Assembly: GCA_963741495.1 (NCBI GenBank)
Contig: CAVUID010000015.1
Span: forward strand, 558,001-622,000
Direction: 5' to 3'
Source of the DNA: Sulfurimicrobium sp963741495
GTDB taxonomy: Bacteria; Pseudomonadota; Gammaproteobacteria; Burkholderiales; Sulfuricellaceae
Length of the DNA stretch: 64,000 nt
Shown: positions 46,793 to 56,023 of the stretch, piece after piece
How the letters are laid out: every line of letters starts with the position of its first letter
Numbering within the stretch: position 1 is the first letter of the stretch
Translations under genes and position numbers: made by a program
Notes under the pieces: model-generated
Database searches by the model: none
Seen by the model: only the letters and a program-made list of their open reading frames with translations
What the model was told of the DNA's origin: nothing

Positions 46793-47100
46793 GCCAGCCT
46801 CCCAAATTCCATGACCGGCGTGATCCAGTATGCGACCTCACGGTTCGGCAGTTCCACTTTCAAATGCGCCACCAGCGTGGTGGCATCTTCCCGGCTCATG
46901 ACAATCTGCATCTGCGAGCGATGGGCACGGCCCCGCACCTGTTCCTGTACGCTATGAAAAGCTGCGCCGGCGCCATGTCCCTCGACATGGCTGGTGGTAA
47001 AACCCGAAGCCAGGTCAGGATGTGTCAGGAGGTTATCCACCAGATTTTCCTCCAGCGCACGGGGGAAAATAATGGTCAGGCAACAATCGATCTGTTTCAT
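46789..47100 (-). CDS. DUF3240 family protein in the Czc operon
   Basis: 103 aa from ATG 47100, chosen over an upstream start because it follows the czcA stop by 1 bp. It has a PII-like ferredoxin-fold pattern: CLTIIFPRALEENLVDNLL, a central HVEGHGAG..FHSVQEQVRGR loop, and YWITPVMEFGRL. DUF3240 genes occur almost only inside HME-RND efflux operons and may act as a cytosolic metal sensor or regulator; this is inference from context. Confidence 0.82.
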   Translation of the reverse strand: MKQIDCCLTIIFPRALEENLVDNLLTHPDLASGFTTSHVEGHGAGAAFHSVQEQVRGRAHRSQMQIVMSREDATTLVAHLKVELPNREVAYWITPVMEFGRLA

Positions 47101-47101
47101 G

Positions 47102-50100
47102 TTATTTGTCCTCTGCGTCAAAGCCGAAGCGCTGATACAGCATCGGCAACAGAATCAGGGTCAGCAGGGTGGAGGTCACCAGCCCGCCGATCACCACGAT
47201 GGCCAGCGGTTTCTGGATCTCCGACCCCGGCCCGCTGGCAAACAGCAGCGGCACCAGGCCGAAGGCGGTGATGCCGGCGGTCATCAGCACCGGCCTTAGC
47301 CGACGCTTGGAGCCTTCCACCACCACCTCGGCCAGTGCCATACCCTGCGCACGCAGCTGGTTAAAATAGCTCACCATCACCACGCCATTGAGCACTGCGA
47401 TACCCAGCAGGGCGATGAATCCGACCGAAGCCGGCACGGAAAGGTACTCGCGCGACAGCCACAGCGCGAACACGCCGCCGATCAGGGCAAACGGAATGTT
47501 GGCGAACACCAGCGCCGCCTGCCGCAGGGAACCGAAGGTGGAAAACAGCAGCATGTAGATCAGCCCCAGCGCCACCGGCACCACGATGGTAAGGCGGGCT
47601 GCCGCGCGCTGCTGGTTCTCGAACTGACCACCCCAGACCGTGCTGTAGCCGGTTGGCATCTGTACCTGCTGAGCCACTGCCTGCTTGGCTTCTTCGACGA
47701 ATCCAACCAGATCGCGACCGCGCACGTTGGCCTGAACCACCACGTAGCGGCTGGCATTCTCGCGGTCGATCTTGACCGGGCCGCCGACACGTTTCAGATG
47801 CGCCACGGCAGACAACGGAATGCTTTGGCCATCATCCAGCGTGAGGCGGATTTCGGCAAAGCGGGCGGGCGACAGACGCAATTCGTCATCGCCGCGCAGC
47901 AGCACCGGGGTACGCCGGTTGCCTTCCAGCACCGTGCCCACCTGCGTACCTTCCAGCTGGGTGCGCAAGGCATTTTCGATCTTGTCCACGGAAAGTCCCA
48001 GGCGTCCGGCTGCCAGCCGGTCGATTTCGATTTTCAGGTACTGCACGCCATCGTTCATGACCCGGTACACGTCCTCACTGCCCTTCACGCCCTTGAGCGT
48101 TGTTTCGATCTGCTCGGACATGCGGTTGAGCGCATCCAGATCCGGGCCAAACAGCTTCACCGCGACGTCGCCGCGCACGCCGATAATCATTTCGGAAACG
48201 CGCATGTCAATCGGCTGGGTGAAACTGTAGGCAATGCCGGGGAAATCCTTCAGCACCCCGCGCAACTCGTCCATCAGCCACTCCTTGTCCGGCTTGCGCC
48301 ATTCATCGCGCGGCTTGAGAACCAGGAAGGTGTCGGTCTGGTTCAGGCCCATCGGATCGAGCCCAAGTTCGTCGGACCCAACCCGCGCCACCACCCCTTT
48401 CACTTCCGGCACCCGCGCCATGATGGCCTGCTGCAGGCGCAGATCCAGCGCCACCGATTGTTCCAGACTGATGGAAGGCAGTTTTTCCACGCCGATGATC
48501 AGGTCGCCCTCATCCATGGTCGGCATGAAGGTCTTGCCGATCTGGGTGTAAACCCCGGCCGTCACGACCATTGCCGCCAGCGCGGCAATCACCACCTTGC
48601 GCTGGTTGACCAGCGCCCAGCGCAGGGCCGGCTCGTAGATTGCCTGCGACTTCCGCACCAGCCAGGGATCCTGATGACTGGCTTGCTTGAGCATGAATGA
48701 AGCCAATACCGGGATCACGGTGAGCGACAGCAGCAGCGAACCCGACAGGGCGAACACGATGGTCAGCGCCACCGGAATGAACAACTTGCCCTCCAGCCCC
48801 TGCAGCGTGAGCAGCGGCAGAAACACCACGATGATCACCAGGATGCCGGACAGCACCGGCGCGGCCACCTCGCGCACTGCACGGTAGACCACATGCAGAT
48901 AGGGCAGTTTTTTCACCGAATTGTCGTGGGCGAGATGGGAGACGATGTTCTCCACCACCACCACCGCTGCATCCACCAGCATGCCGATGGCAATCGCCAG
49001 CCCGCCCAGGCTCATCAGATTGGCGGACATGCCGAAGCGGCTCATCATGATGAAGGTGATCAGCGCCGCCAGCGGCAGCACCGCCGCCACCACCAGCGCG
49101 GCACGCAGATTGCCGAGGAACAGCAGCAGCAGGATGACCACCAGCACGATGGCTTCCATCAGCGCCTTGGTGACCGTCCCCACTGCGCGCTCGACCAGGT
49201 TGCCGCGATCGTAGAACATCTGGGTGGTCACGCCTTTTGGCAAGGTCGGGGCCAGTTCATCGAGCTTGGCGCGCACGCCATTGACCACTTGCTGCGCGTT
49301 AGCCCCACGCAGGCCCAGCACCAGACCTTGTACCGCTTCTTCCTTGCCGTCCTTGGTCACTGCGCCGTAGCGGGTCAGCGACCCGATGCGCACGGTCGCC
49401 ACATCGCCCACACGCACCGTCATGCCGTCGCGGCTGGCGATGACAATGGCGCTGACGTCTTCCAGCTTCTGGATGGCACCCTCGGCGCGCACCAGCAGCA
49501 CCTCTTCGCCATCGCCCAGACGACCGGCGCCATCGTTGCGGTTATTGCTTTCCAGCGCGCTCTGCAACTGTTCCAGTGAGATATTGCGCGCCTGCAGCGC
49601 CGCGCTGTCAGGCACCACCTCGAAGCTGCGCACCAGACCGCCCAGCGAGTTGACATCCGCCACGCCGGGCAGTGTGCGCAAGGCCGGCCGGATCACCCAG
49701 TCGAGCAGGGTGCGCCGTTCTGTCAATGAAAGATCGCCGCCTTCGATAGTGAACATCAGCATTTCGCCCAGCGGCGTGGTGATGGGTGCCAGACCGCCGC
49801 TGATATTGGCCGGCAGGTCTTTCATCACGTTAGCCAGACGCTCGCCCACCTGGTTGCGCGCCCAGTAGATGTCGGTGCCTTCCTCGAAATCCAGGGTGAT
49901 GTCGGTGAGCGCGTATTTCGATACCGAACGCAGGACTTTTTTGTTCGGGATGCCGAGCAGTTCCACCTCGATCGGCGCGGCAATCCGCGCCTCCACTTCC
50001 TCCGGCGTCATGCCCGGCGCCTTGATGATCACCTTGACCTGGGTCGAGGAAACATCGGGGAAGGCATCGATCGGCAGATTCTTGTAAGCGTAGACACCGC

Positions 50101-50176
50101 CACCGATCAGCAGCAGCGTCAGCAGCACCACCAGCAGGCGCTGGGTCAGGGAAAATTCAATTATCCGGGTGAGCAT
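47102..50176 (-). CDS. czcA: Heavy-metal RND efflux pump CzcA
   Basis: 1024 aa from ATG 50176 (a GTG three bases earlier is possible). Start MLTRIIEFSLTQRLLVVLL is typical. TM4 carries AIAIGMLVDAAVVVVEN with two acidic proton-relay residues. Porter motifs include PGMTPEEVEARIAAPIE and FMPTMDEGDLI. The TM10-12 region (GFIALLGIAVLNGVVMVSYFN) is complete. It is the divalent-metal (Zn/Co/Cd/Ni) type rather than the Met-rich CusA type, although the exact metal is not certain. No frameshift or insert is present. Confidence 0.92.
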   Translation of the reverse strand: MLTRIIEFSLTQRLLVVLLTLLLIGGGVYAYKNLPIDAFPDVSSTQVKVIIKAPGMTPEEVEARIAAPIEVELLGIPNKKVLRSVSKYALTDITLDFEEGTDIYWARNQVGERLANVMKDLPANISGGLAPITTPLGEMLMFTIEGGDLSLTERRTLLDWVIRPALRTLPGVADVNSLGGLVRSFEVVPDSAALQARNISLEQLQSALESNNRNDGAGRLGDGEEVLLVRAEGAIQKLEDVSAIVIASRDGMTVRVGDVATVRIGSLTRYGAVTKDGKEEAVQGLVLGLRGANAQQVVNGVRAKLDELAPTLPKGVTTQMFYDRGNLVERAVGTVTKALMEAIVLVVILLLLFLGNLRAALVVAAVLPLAALITFIMMSRFGMSANLMSLGGLAIAIGMLVDAAVVVVENIVSHLAHDNSVKKLPYLHVVYRAVREVAAPVLSGILVIIVVFLPLLTLQGLEGKLFIPVALTIVFALSGSLLLSLTVIPVLASFMLKQASHQDPWLVRKSQAIYEPALRWALVNQRKVVIAALAAMVVTAGVYTQIGKTFMPTMDEGDLIIGVEKLPSISLEQSVALDLRLQQAIMARVPEVKGVVARVGSDELGLDPMGLNQTDTFLVLKPRDEWRKPDKEWLMDELRGVLKDFPGIAYSFTQPIDMRVSEMIIGVRGDVAVKLFGPDLDALNRMSEQIETTLKGVKGSEDVYRVMNDGVQYLKIEIDRLAAGRLGLSVDKIENALRTQLEGTQVGTVLEGNRRTPVLLRGDDELRLSPARFAEIRLTLDDGQSIPLSAVAHLKRVGGPVKIDRENASRYVVVQANVRGRDLVGFVEEAKQAVAQQVQMPTGYSTVWGGQFENQQRAAARLTIVVPVALGLIYMLLFSTFGSLRQAALVFANIPFALIGGVFALWLSREYLSVPASVGFIALLGIAVLNGVVMVSYFNQLRAQGMALAEVVVEGSKRRLRPVLMTAGITAFGLVPLLFASGPGSEIQKPLAIVVIGGLVTSTLLTLILLPMLYQRFGFDAEDK

Positions 50177-51267
50177 CACTCACCCCCCAAACCTTGCCAG
50201 GCTGCCTTAAGCGCTACCGTGCCAGTGGTCACAACGCGTTCATCGCCCTTGAAATCCCCCCCGATGGTCGCCGAGGACGCGGTCTGCGACAGCACCTGAA
50301 CCAATTGCAGGCGATAACCGGATGGCGTCTGCACAAAGACATAAGTCTGGCCCCCATCCCGCATCAGAGCCATATTGGCTACAGTCCATTGCTTCGCGCC
50401 CGAAGTGAGGCCAAGCACGGCTTCGACATATTGCCCGGGACGGAGATTGGCCGCGCCATCGGTAATTTCGGCACGCACCATGACGGTCTGATTCGCCTCG
50501 GAAACCCCCCGTCCGATGGAAATGACCTTGCCGCTGGCCTGCAATGCCGGCACCCGCACCGAGGCACCCGCCTGCAGCGTGCTGACCTGCACAAGCGGCG
50601 CCTGGACTTCAAGCCACAGCGGAGAAAGCCGGGCCACCTTGAACAGGGGCACGGCCGCTTCCACGCGCTGCCCCGGGGCAATCATCTGCTCCATGACCAC
50701 ACCGTCGATAGGAGAAACGATGTCCAGCGCACTGCCTATGGCCTGGCCAGACTGGAGTTTCTGGACCGCCGCATCACCCAGGCCTGCCAGACGCAGTGCC
50801 TGTTTTTTCTCGCTGGCTGCTGCGGCCGAGGTCAGTGCGCTGTTGCGGGTCGCGAGATAGCGGCTTTCAGCCACGATGCCATCCTTGAACAGCTTTTCGT
50901 CGCGACTCAATGAATTTTGCGCCAATTGGGATTGCAGCGCTGCCTGCAAGAAATCGCGCTGCAATTCAGCCAGCCCCGGGCTCTGAATACGAGCCAGTAC
51001 CTGCCCTTTTTTTACTGTCTGGCTGACGGCAACCGCCATGCTTTCGACCATACCCGGCAGCGGCGCGCTGATGACGCGCATCTGGTGATTGGGAATCACC
51101 ACCTGGGCCGGCAGCGCATTACCCGCAAGCACGGATGAAGAAGCAAGCGGCTGGGTTTCGATACCCAGAGCCTGGGATTGCTTGGCTGTCACAGGCACAT
51201 CGCTGGCGGCAAAAGCCACCCCTGCCCAGCATAAACTCACGGCAAGAAAAGACCGGATCATGAACAT
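50176..51267 (-). CDS. czcB: Periplasmic adaptor CzcB
   Basis: 363 aa. Signal peptide residues 1-20 (FLAVSLCWAGVAFAAS). Barrel-sandwich halves PLPGMVESMAVAVSQTVKKGQ and DIVSPIDGVVMEQMIAPGQRV flank a short coiled-coil hairpin; the beta-barrel (SPLWLEVQAPLVQVSTL) and membrane-proximal domain follow. It lacks the N-terminal His-rich metal-binding extension of Cupriavidus CzcB. It overlaps czcA by about one base. Confidence 0.9.
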   Translation of the reverse strand: MFMIRSFLAVSLCWAGVAFAASDVPVTAKQSQALGIETQPLASSSVLAGNALPAQVVIPNHQMRVISAPLPGMVESMAVAVSQTVKKGQVLARIQSPGLAELQRDFLQAALQSQLAQNSLSRDEKLFKDGIVAESRYLATRNSALTSAAAASEKKQALRLAGLGDAAVQKLQSGQAIGSALDIVSPIDGVVMEQMIAPGQRVEAAVPLFKVARLSPLWLEVQAPLVQVSTLQAGASVRVPALQASGKVISIGRGVSEANQTVMVRAEITDGAANLRPGQYVEAVLGLTSGAKQWTVANMALMRDGGQTYVFVQTPSGYRLQLVQVLSQTASSATIGGDFKGDERVVTTGTVALKAAWQGLGGE

Positions 51268-51365
51268 TTTTCAACTCCCATTCTCCCTGCGGCGGCAGGA
51301 GAAATATTGTCAAGTACAACCGATACCGGGATTTCGCGCACGAAAACCCAGCCCAACAACAAAGG

Positions 51366-51773
51366 TCAAATCAGGACGAAAGGAGGTGCCTGGGAAAAAG
51401 GCGAAAGGTAACTGCAATGGCCTCCGGGAGGCGCAAGACAGACAGGCTCGGCACGGAATGGCCGGGCGGGAAGAATTTCAAGAACCGACATTGCAATCGC
51501 CGGCTGTGGCGCATTGGACAATGCAATGATTATTTCATGGCGAAATTCCTGTGCCATGGCAATAACCGGCGCCTCATCGCGATCTGCCGTAAACGATGGA
51601 ATATCCGGATGTTCATGCTCAAGCAAGGACTGGACATGCGCCTTGCCCTCACCATGCATGTGAACCTTGCCCTCGACCGATATCCCGTGGGCATGCGCGT
51701 GAAGCAGCGGCGCGAAGCACTGCAATAGCGCAAGAAATGCCAGGACAAGGAAGCGGTTGCGGCCAGAAATCAT
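51366..51773 (-). CDS. Small exported His-rich protein at the head of the Czc operon (CzcI-like)
   Basis: 135 aa. A signal peptide (FLVLAFLALLQCFAPLLHAHAHG) is followed by a His-rich mature start (HMHGEGKAHVQSLLEHEHPD) and a Pro-rich tail. Position and style match CzcI/CopL-like proteins that precede czcCBA and modulate or sense metal in the periplasm; the role is inferred. There are 98 bp to czcB with no gene between. Confidence 0.72.
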   Translation of the reverse strand: MISGRNRFLVLAFLALLQCFAPLLHAHAHGISVEGKVHMHGEGKAHVQSLLEHEHPDIPSFTADRDEAPVIAMAQEFRHEIIIALSNAPQPAIAMSVLEILPARPFRAEPVCLAPPGGHCSYLSPFSQAPPFVLI

Positions 51774-51844
51774 TGCGGCATATTAAACTCAGTCTAAATC
51801 ATAAGCAACCCATTTCATGCTTTTGCGGCAATTCGACACACGCA

Positions 51845-51973
51845 TTAGGGAGCCTCTGAATAAGTTGTCATTGCGAGGAACAAAGTGACGAAGCAATCTC
51901 GCAACTCTTTGAAAAACAAGATTGCTTCGCTACGCTCGCAATGACCTCGCGCACTTGATCAGAGGCTCCTTAG
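51845..51973. repeat. 129-bp palindromic repeat, copy R
   Basis: TTAGGGAGCC at the left end, GGCTCCTTAG at the right end. It is nearly identical to the complement of 45294-45422. It lies 72 bp upstream of the CzcI-like gene and 17 bp after the cysB stop, so it closes the right side of the Czc block. Confidence 0.9.
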
Positions 51974-51989
51974 CACGATGCGCGCTTGC

Positions 51990-52946
51990 TCAGATTTCCG
52001 GGGAAAACTCAATCTGCCGCTCGTCCCTGACATTGATGGCAGCCTCGACGCTGTGACGCGGAAGATGAGGCGCGAACAATTCAATGAAATCGTATTCGTA
52101 AGCGCGCAAATAACCACCACGACGCAGGCCGATCTTGGTGGTACTGAAATCGAACAGGTGGCTGGCATCCATTTCCCGCAAATGAATGTCGCGCCCGGGA
52201 TCAAATGCCATCCTGGCAACGATACCCACCCCCAGGCCCAGTTCCACGTAAGTCTTGATCACATCCGAATCCAGCGCCGTCAGTACGATATTCGGCGTCA
52301 ACCCACGCGCCTCGAATGCCTTGTTGATCTTTGAGCGCCCCGCAAATGCAAAGTCATAGGTAATCAAGGGATACTTTGCAATTGCATTCAGGCTCAGTGG
52401 TTGCTGCGCCAGCAGGGGGTGGCCGGGCGGCGTGATCACGCTGCGGTTCCACTGGCGGCAGGGCAAGGTCACCAGTTCCTTGTACATATCGATGGACTCG
52501 GTAGCGATGGCGATATCTGCCTCTCCGTTGATGACCATTTCCGCAACCTGGGTAGGATTGCCCTGATGCAGACTGAGCTGCACCTGTGGGTAGCGCCGGA
52601 TAAAAGCCTTTAGCACCTCTGGCAGCGCGTAGCGCGCCTGGGTATGGGTCGTGGCGATTGACAGCCTGCCAACCGCTTCGTTACTGAATTCCTGACCCGC
52701 CTGTTTCATATTTTCCGCATCGCGCAGGATGCGTTCCGCAATTTCAAGAATGATGCGTCCGGGCGGGGTGACGCCCGTCACCCGCTTGCCGCTACGCACA
52801 AACACTTCCACACCGAGCTCATCTTCCAGCAGGCGGATCTGCTTGCTGACCCCGGGCTGTGAAGTGAAAAGTGTTTCAGCCGCTGCCGAGATATTCAGCC
52901 CCTGCCGGTAGACCTCCAGCAAATAGCGCAGTTGTTGCAGTTTCAT
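51990..52946 (-). CDS. cysB: LysR-type regulator CysB
   Basis: 318 aa, the family length. N-terminal winged helix (MKLQQLRYLLEVYRQGLNIS; LFTSQPGVSKQIRLLEDELG) and the CysB-specific inducer pocket motif ATTHTQARYALP, which binds sulfate/thiosulfate or O-/N-acetylserine in relatives, plus LDSDVIKTYVELGLGVGIVA. It is divergent from the sulfur-assimilation operon and would activate it under sulfur limitation. Confidence 0.94.
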   Translation of the reverse strand: MKLQQLRYLLEVYRQGLNISAAAETLFTSQPGVSKQIRLLEDELGVEVFVRSGKRVTGVTPPGRIILEIAERILRDAENMKQAGQEFSNEAVGRLSIATTHTQARYALPEVLKAFIRRYPQVQLSLHQGNPTQVAEMVINGEADIAIATESIDMYKELVTLPCRQWNRSVITPPGHPLLAQQPLSLNAIAKYPLITYDFAFAGRSKINKAFEARGLTPNIVLTALDSDVIKTYVELGLGVGIVARMAFDPGRDIHLREMDASHLFDFSTTKIGLRRGGYLRAYEYDFIELFAPHLPRHSVEAAINVRDERQIEFSPEI

Positions 52947-52961
52947 GGCGACTCACTTCTT

Positions 52962-52995
52962 ATAACCGATAGTTATTAGATAGTAACTCGTTATT
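52962..52995. promoter_or_regulatory. CysB-type binding site between cysB and the sulfur operon
   Basis: ATAACCGATAGTTAT (52962-52976) is a perfect inverted repeat with a 5-base spacer, followed by AGTAACTCGTTATT (52982-52995), an imperfect second copy. CysB sites in enterobacteria are built from similar ATAAC/GTTAT half-sites. It lies 16 bp upstream of cysB and 68 bp before tauE. Confidence 0.65.
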
Positions 52996-53063
52996 CTTTT
53001 TAAATCTATTTCCCCGTTGCTACCATGGCATCCAGTCATCAAACAGCAGCAGAGAGATTGGTC

Positions 53064-53846
53064 ATGGAACTCATGTACACAGCAGCAGGTCTGGGCGTCG
53101 GCTTCATTGTCGGCCTCACCGGCGTGGGCGGCGGCGCGCTGATGACACCCCTCCTCGTGCTGTTTTTCGGCATAGCGCCGTCGGTTGCCGTCGGCACCGA
53201 TCTGCTCTACGCAGCCATCACCAAAACAGGCGGGGTATGGGTTCACGGACGACGCGGCAGCGTGGCGTGGAAAATCGCCGGCCTGCTGGCTCTGGGCAGC
53301 GTGCCTGCGGCATTGGCCACCATTGGTCTGCTCAAGGTTTTCGCCGTGAACACCCGCCATTTCGAATCCGTGGTTACCACCGCTCTGGGTGGGGCGCTGA
53401 TGCTGACCGCCCTGGCATTACTTTTCAAGGAGCGGCTGAGAAATTACGCCCGTCGGAACGCACCTGCAACTCAAACAGATCAGGACTGGAAGTGGCTCGA
53501 CGCCGCCACCATCGCAACCGGCGCCGTGCTGGGGGTGGTCGTCACCGTCACTTCCATCGGCGCCGGCGCGATGGGCGCAGTGGCCCTGTTTTTTCTGTAT
53601 CCGCGCCTTTCCACCGTGCAGATCGTCGGCACCGATCTCGCCCACGCCGTACCGCTTACCGCTGTTGCAGGAATGGGACATTTCTATCTTGGCACGGTAG
53701 ATACGGCATTGCTGCTAAGCCTGCTATTGGGTTCGCTGCCCGGCATATACCTCGGCAGCCACCTTGGAACGCGTGTCCCGGAGCATGTCCTGCGGCCGGC
53801 GCTGGCTGGAATGCTGATCCTGATCGGCGGCAAGCTGGTCTGGTAA
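53064..53846 (+). CDS. Sulfite exporter TauE/SafE family protein
   Basis: 260 aa from ATG 53064, preceded by AGAGAGA; an upstream in-frame ATG at 53025 would add 13 residues. Eight hydrophobic helices with the family repeat GLTGVGGGALMTPLL and, in the second half, TSIGAGAMGAVALFFLYP. It moves sulfite or organosulfonates across the membrane. As first gene of the cys operon it may instead import sulfate or relieve sulfite; the direction is not certain. Confidence 0.87.
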   Translation: MELMYTAAGLGVGFIVGLTGVGGGALMTPLLVLFFGIAPSVAVGTDLLYAAITKTGGVWVHGRRGSVAWKIAGLLALGSVPAALATIGLLKVFAVNTRHFESVVTTALGGALMLTALALLFKERLRNYARRNAPATQTDQDWKWLDAATIATGAVLGVVVTVTSIGAGAMGAVALFFLYPRLSTVQIVGTDLAHAVPLTAVAGMGHFYLGTVDTALLLSLLLGSLPGIYLGSHLGTRVPEHVLRPALAGMLILIGGKLVW

Positions 53847-53881
53847 ACAAATCAACGCATCAATTTAAAGAGGAGAACACC

Positions 53882-56005
53882 ATGAATCAAGCGATCCACG
53901 GACTGACAAATGAAAACGAGATTACCCGTTATGAGCAGGCACTGAAGGATTTTCAGGCCGGCGCAATGGACGCCGACCGCTTCCAGGGAACACGCCTGCA
54001 ACTGGGTCTGTATGGCCAGCGCCAGGCGGGGGTGCACATGGTGCGCGTCAAACTGCCCGGCGGGCGCATCCTGCCGCAGCAACTAAGGGCGATTGCCGAT
54101 GTGGCCGAACAATATTCCGAACACGGTTTCGCCCATATCACCACCCGCCAGGATATCCAGCTTCATTTCGTGCCGCTGGCGGATACCCCGCAGGCCCTGC
54201 GCCGCCTGGCCCGCGACGGCCTGACCACCCGGGAAGCATGCAACAACACGGTGCGCAACGTCACCGGTTGCCCGCTGGCTGGCGTCTGCTGGCGTGAGCA
54301 CGTGGACATCAAGCCCTTCGTGCAGGGTGTGGCGCGACATTTTCTGCGCCACCCTGCCACCCAGAGCATGCCGCGCAAATTCAAGATCAGCTTCTCGGGT
54401 TGCGAGGCGGATTGCGCCCAGGGCTTGATTCACGACATCGGGGTGATTGCACAGCGACTGAATGACGGGCGCTTTGGATTCAAGGTGCTGGCAGCTGGCG
54501 GACTGGGGCCCAAGCCACGCGAGGCGCTCGTGCTCGAGCCGTTTATCCCTGAAAAGGATTTGCTGCCGGTACTGGAGGCATTGATCGCCTTGCATAATCG
54601 CTATTCCGACGGGAGCAAGCGAGCCCGTTCGCGCAGCAAGTTTCTGGTGGACCGCTTTGGTCCGGCGGGGTTTATCGAAAAATACCGTGAGGAACTGGAA
54701 CGCACCCGCGTAGCACTTGCCGGACAAATCCTTCCACAGGGTCACTGGAGCGGTGGCAAGAGTGGCGACACGGCAAATACAGGCGCTACGCGGCGCCTGT
54801 ACAAACAGAAACAGCCGGGTCTATATACCTACCCGATAGCGCTCCCGCAGGGCGAGTTGAGTGTGGCGGCATTGCGCGGCATCGCCAGTCTGGCGGAAAA
54901 CCTGGGACTGAGTGAAATCCGCACCACCCAGGATCAGAACCTGCTGCTGCTCAACGTGCCGGAAGTCGACTTGTCAGCCATCAACGCGGGGCTGACAGCG
55001 CTCAGACTGGCTGCGCCACGGCGCGGCGACAGCATTGTCGCCTGCCCCGGCGCATCCACCTGCCGTCTGGGGATTACCGCCTCGATGAAGCTTGCGCCAA
55101 AGTTGAGCGGCGGAGATGACGACCTGCGGATTCGCATTTCAGGTTGCCACAACAGTTGCGCCCAGCCGGAAACGGGTGATATCGGCATCTACGGCGAAGG
55201 AAAGCGTTTGTTCGGCAAACTGATCCCTCATTACCAGCTGTATTTCGGCGGAGATGGAAGCGATGGCGGCGGACTGGCCCTGAAAGGCCCTTCTGTTCCG
55301 GCCGCCCGCATCGAGGCTGCGATTGAACGGGTCCAGAAAACCTTCGCGTCAGAGCGGAACGAGCTGGAAAGCTTCCACCACTGGGCGCGGCGGCAGGCAT
55401 CAGCCTATTTCAAGGAGCTGCTGTCAGATCTGACCGCCGTTGCCGAACACGAGGCGGAGTCCCTGCGACGCGACCATGGCGAGAGCGCGGATTTCCGCGT
55501 GCTTTCCCTCGGTGGCGGCGAATGCGGCGCCCCTGCCAAGGCCTCGGTTGCACCGCTTTATTTCGAAGCAGCCAACGAACGCCGCTACCGCAACGCCTAC
55601 TTCATGCAGCGCGAATATGGCGAAGCGCTGGCCTGCGCCGAGGAGATCGCCAAACTGGTAATCAAGGCCGTGTATTTTTCCGAGATTGACACGCTGGAAA
55701 GCCCGCTTTCCCTGGCACATGGCCGCTCACCGGAGCAATCCGCCCTGAGCGTCAAATATGCAGAACTGGCTACCGAGTTTGCTTACCGCAAAAAACACGC
55801 TGAGGACAAGGCGCTGCCAGAACTATTCGCCGAACTGGACGCCTGGACAGCCGCCGCAGGCAAATACAACCTCGAGCAGGACCGGCAACTGGACCTGACC
55901 GGCATGCTGCCGCAAACAGTGGCCAGCCCCCAGGCGGTGGCGCTTCATCCGCCTTGCAGGCCGCATGCGGATGTGGAAGCCAGACAAGCGGCAGCCAGCC
56001 GTTAA
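53882..56005 (+). CDS. cysI: Sulfite reductase, siroheme/4Fe-4S haemoprotein (NirA/CysI family)
   Basis: 707 aa from ATG 53882, preceded by AAGAGGAG. The two halves each carry a ferrite-like domain plus a 4Fe-4S/siroheme domain: first half CNNTVRNVTGCP with SGCEADCAQG, second half CPGASTCRLGI with SGCHNSCAQ, the last pair being the cluster ligands. A C-terminal extension of about 170 residues (from FHHWARRQASAYFKELL) is an extra helical domain common in betaproteobacterial enzymes. It reduces sulfite to sulfide; the cys context excludes a primary nitrite role. It probably uses ferredoxin, as no CysJ flavoprotein is nearby. Confidence 0.9.
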   Translation: MNQAIHGLTNENEITRYEQALKDFQAGAMDADRFQGTRLQLGLYGQRQAGVHMVRVKLPGGRILPQQLRAIADVAEQYSEHGFAHITTRQDIQLHFVPLADTPQALRRLARDGLTTREACNNTVRNVTGCPLAGVCWREHVDIKPFVQGVARHFLRHPATQSMPRKFKISFSGCEADCAQGLIHDIGVIAQRLNDGRFGFKVLAAGGLGPKPREALVLEPFIPEKDLLPVLEALIALHNRYSDGSKRARSRSKFLVDRFGPAGFIEKYREELERTRVALAGQILPQGHWSGGKSGDTANTGATRRLYKQKQPGLYTYPIALPQGELSVAALRGIASLAENLGLSEIRTTQDQNLLLLNVPEVDLSAINAGLTALRLAAPRRGDSIVACPGASTCRLGITASMKLAPKLSGGDDDLRIRISGCHNSCAQPETGDIGIYGEGKRLFGKLIPHYQLYFGGDGSDGGGLALKGPSVPAARIEAAIERVQKTFASERNELESFHHWARRQASAYFKELLSDLTAVAEHEAESLRRDHGESADFRVLSLGGGECGAPAKASVAPLYFEAANERRYRNAYFMQREYGEALACAEEIAKLVIKAVYFSEIDTLESPLSLAHGRSPEQSALSVKYAELATEFAYRKKHAEDKALPELFAELDAWTAAAGKYNLEQDRQLDLTGMLPQTVASPQAVALHPPCRPHADVEARQAAASR

Positions 56006-56023
56006 TAAACAAAGGAGAAAAAA

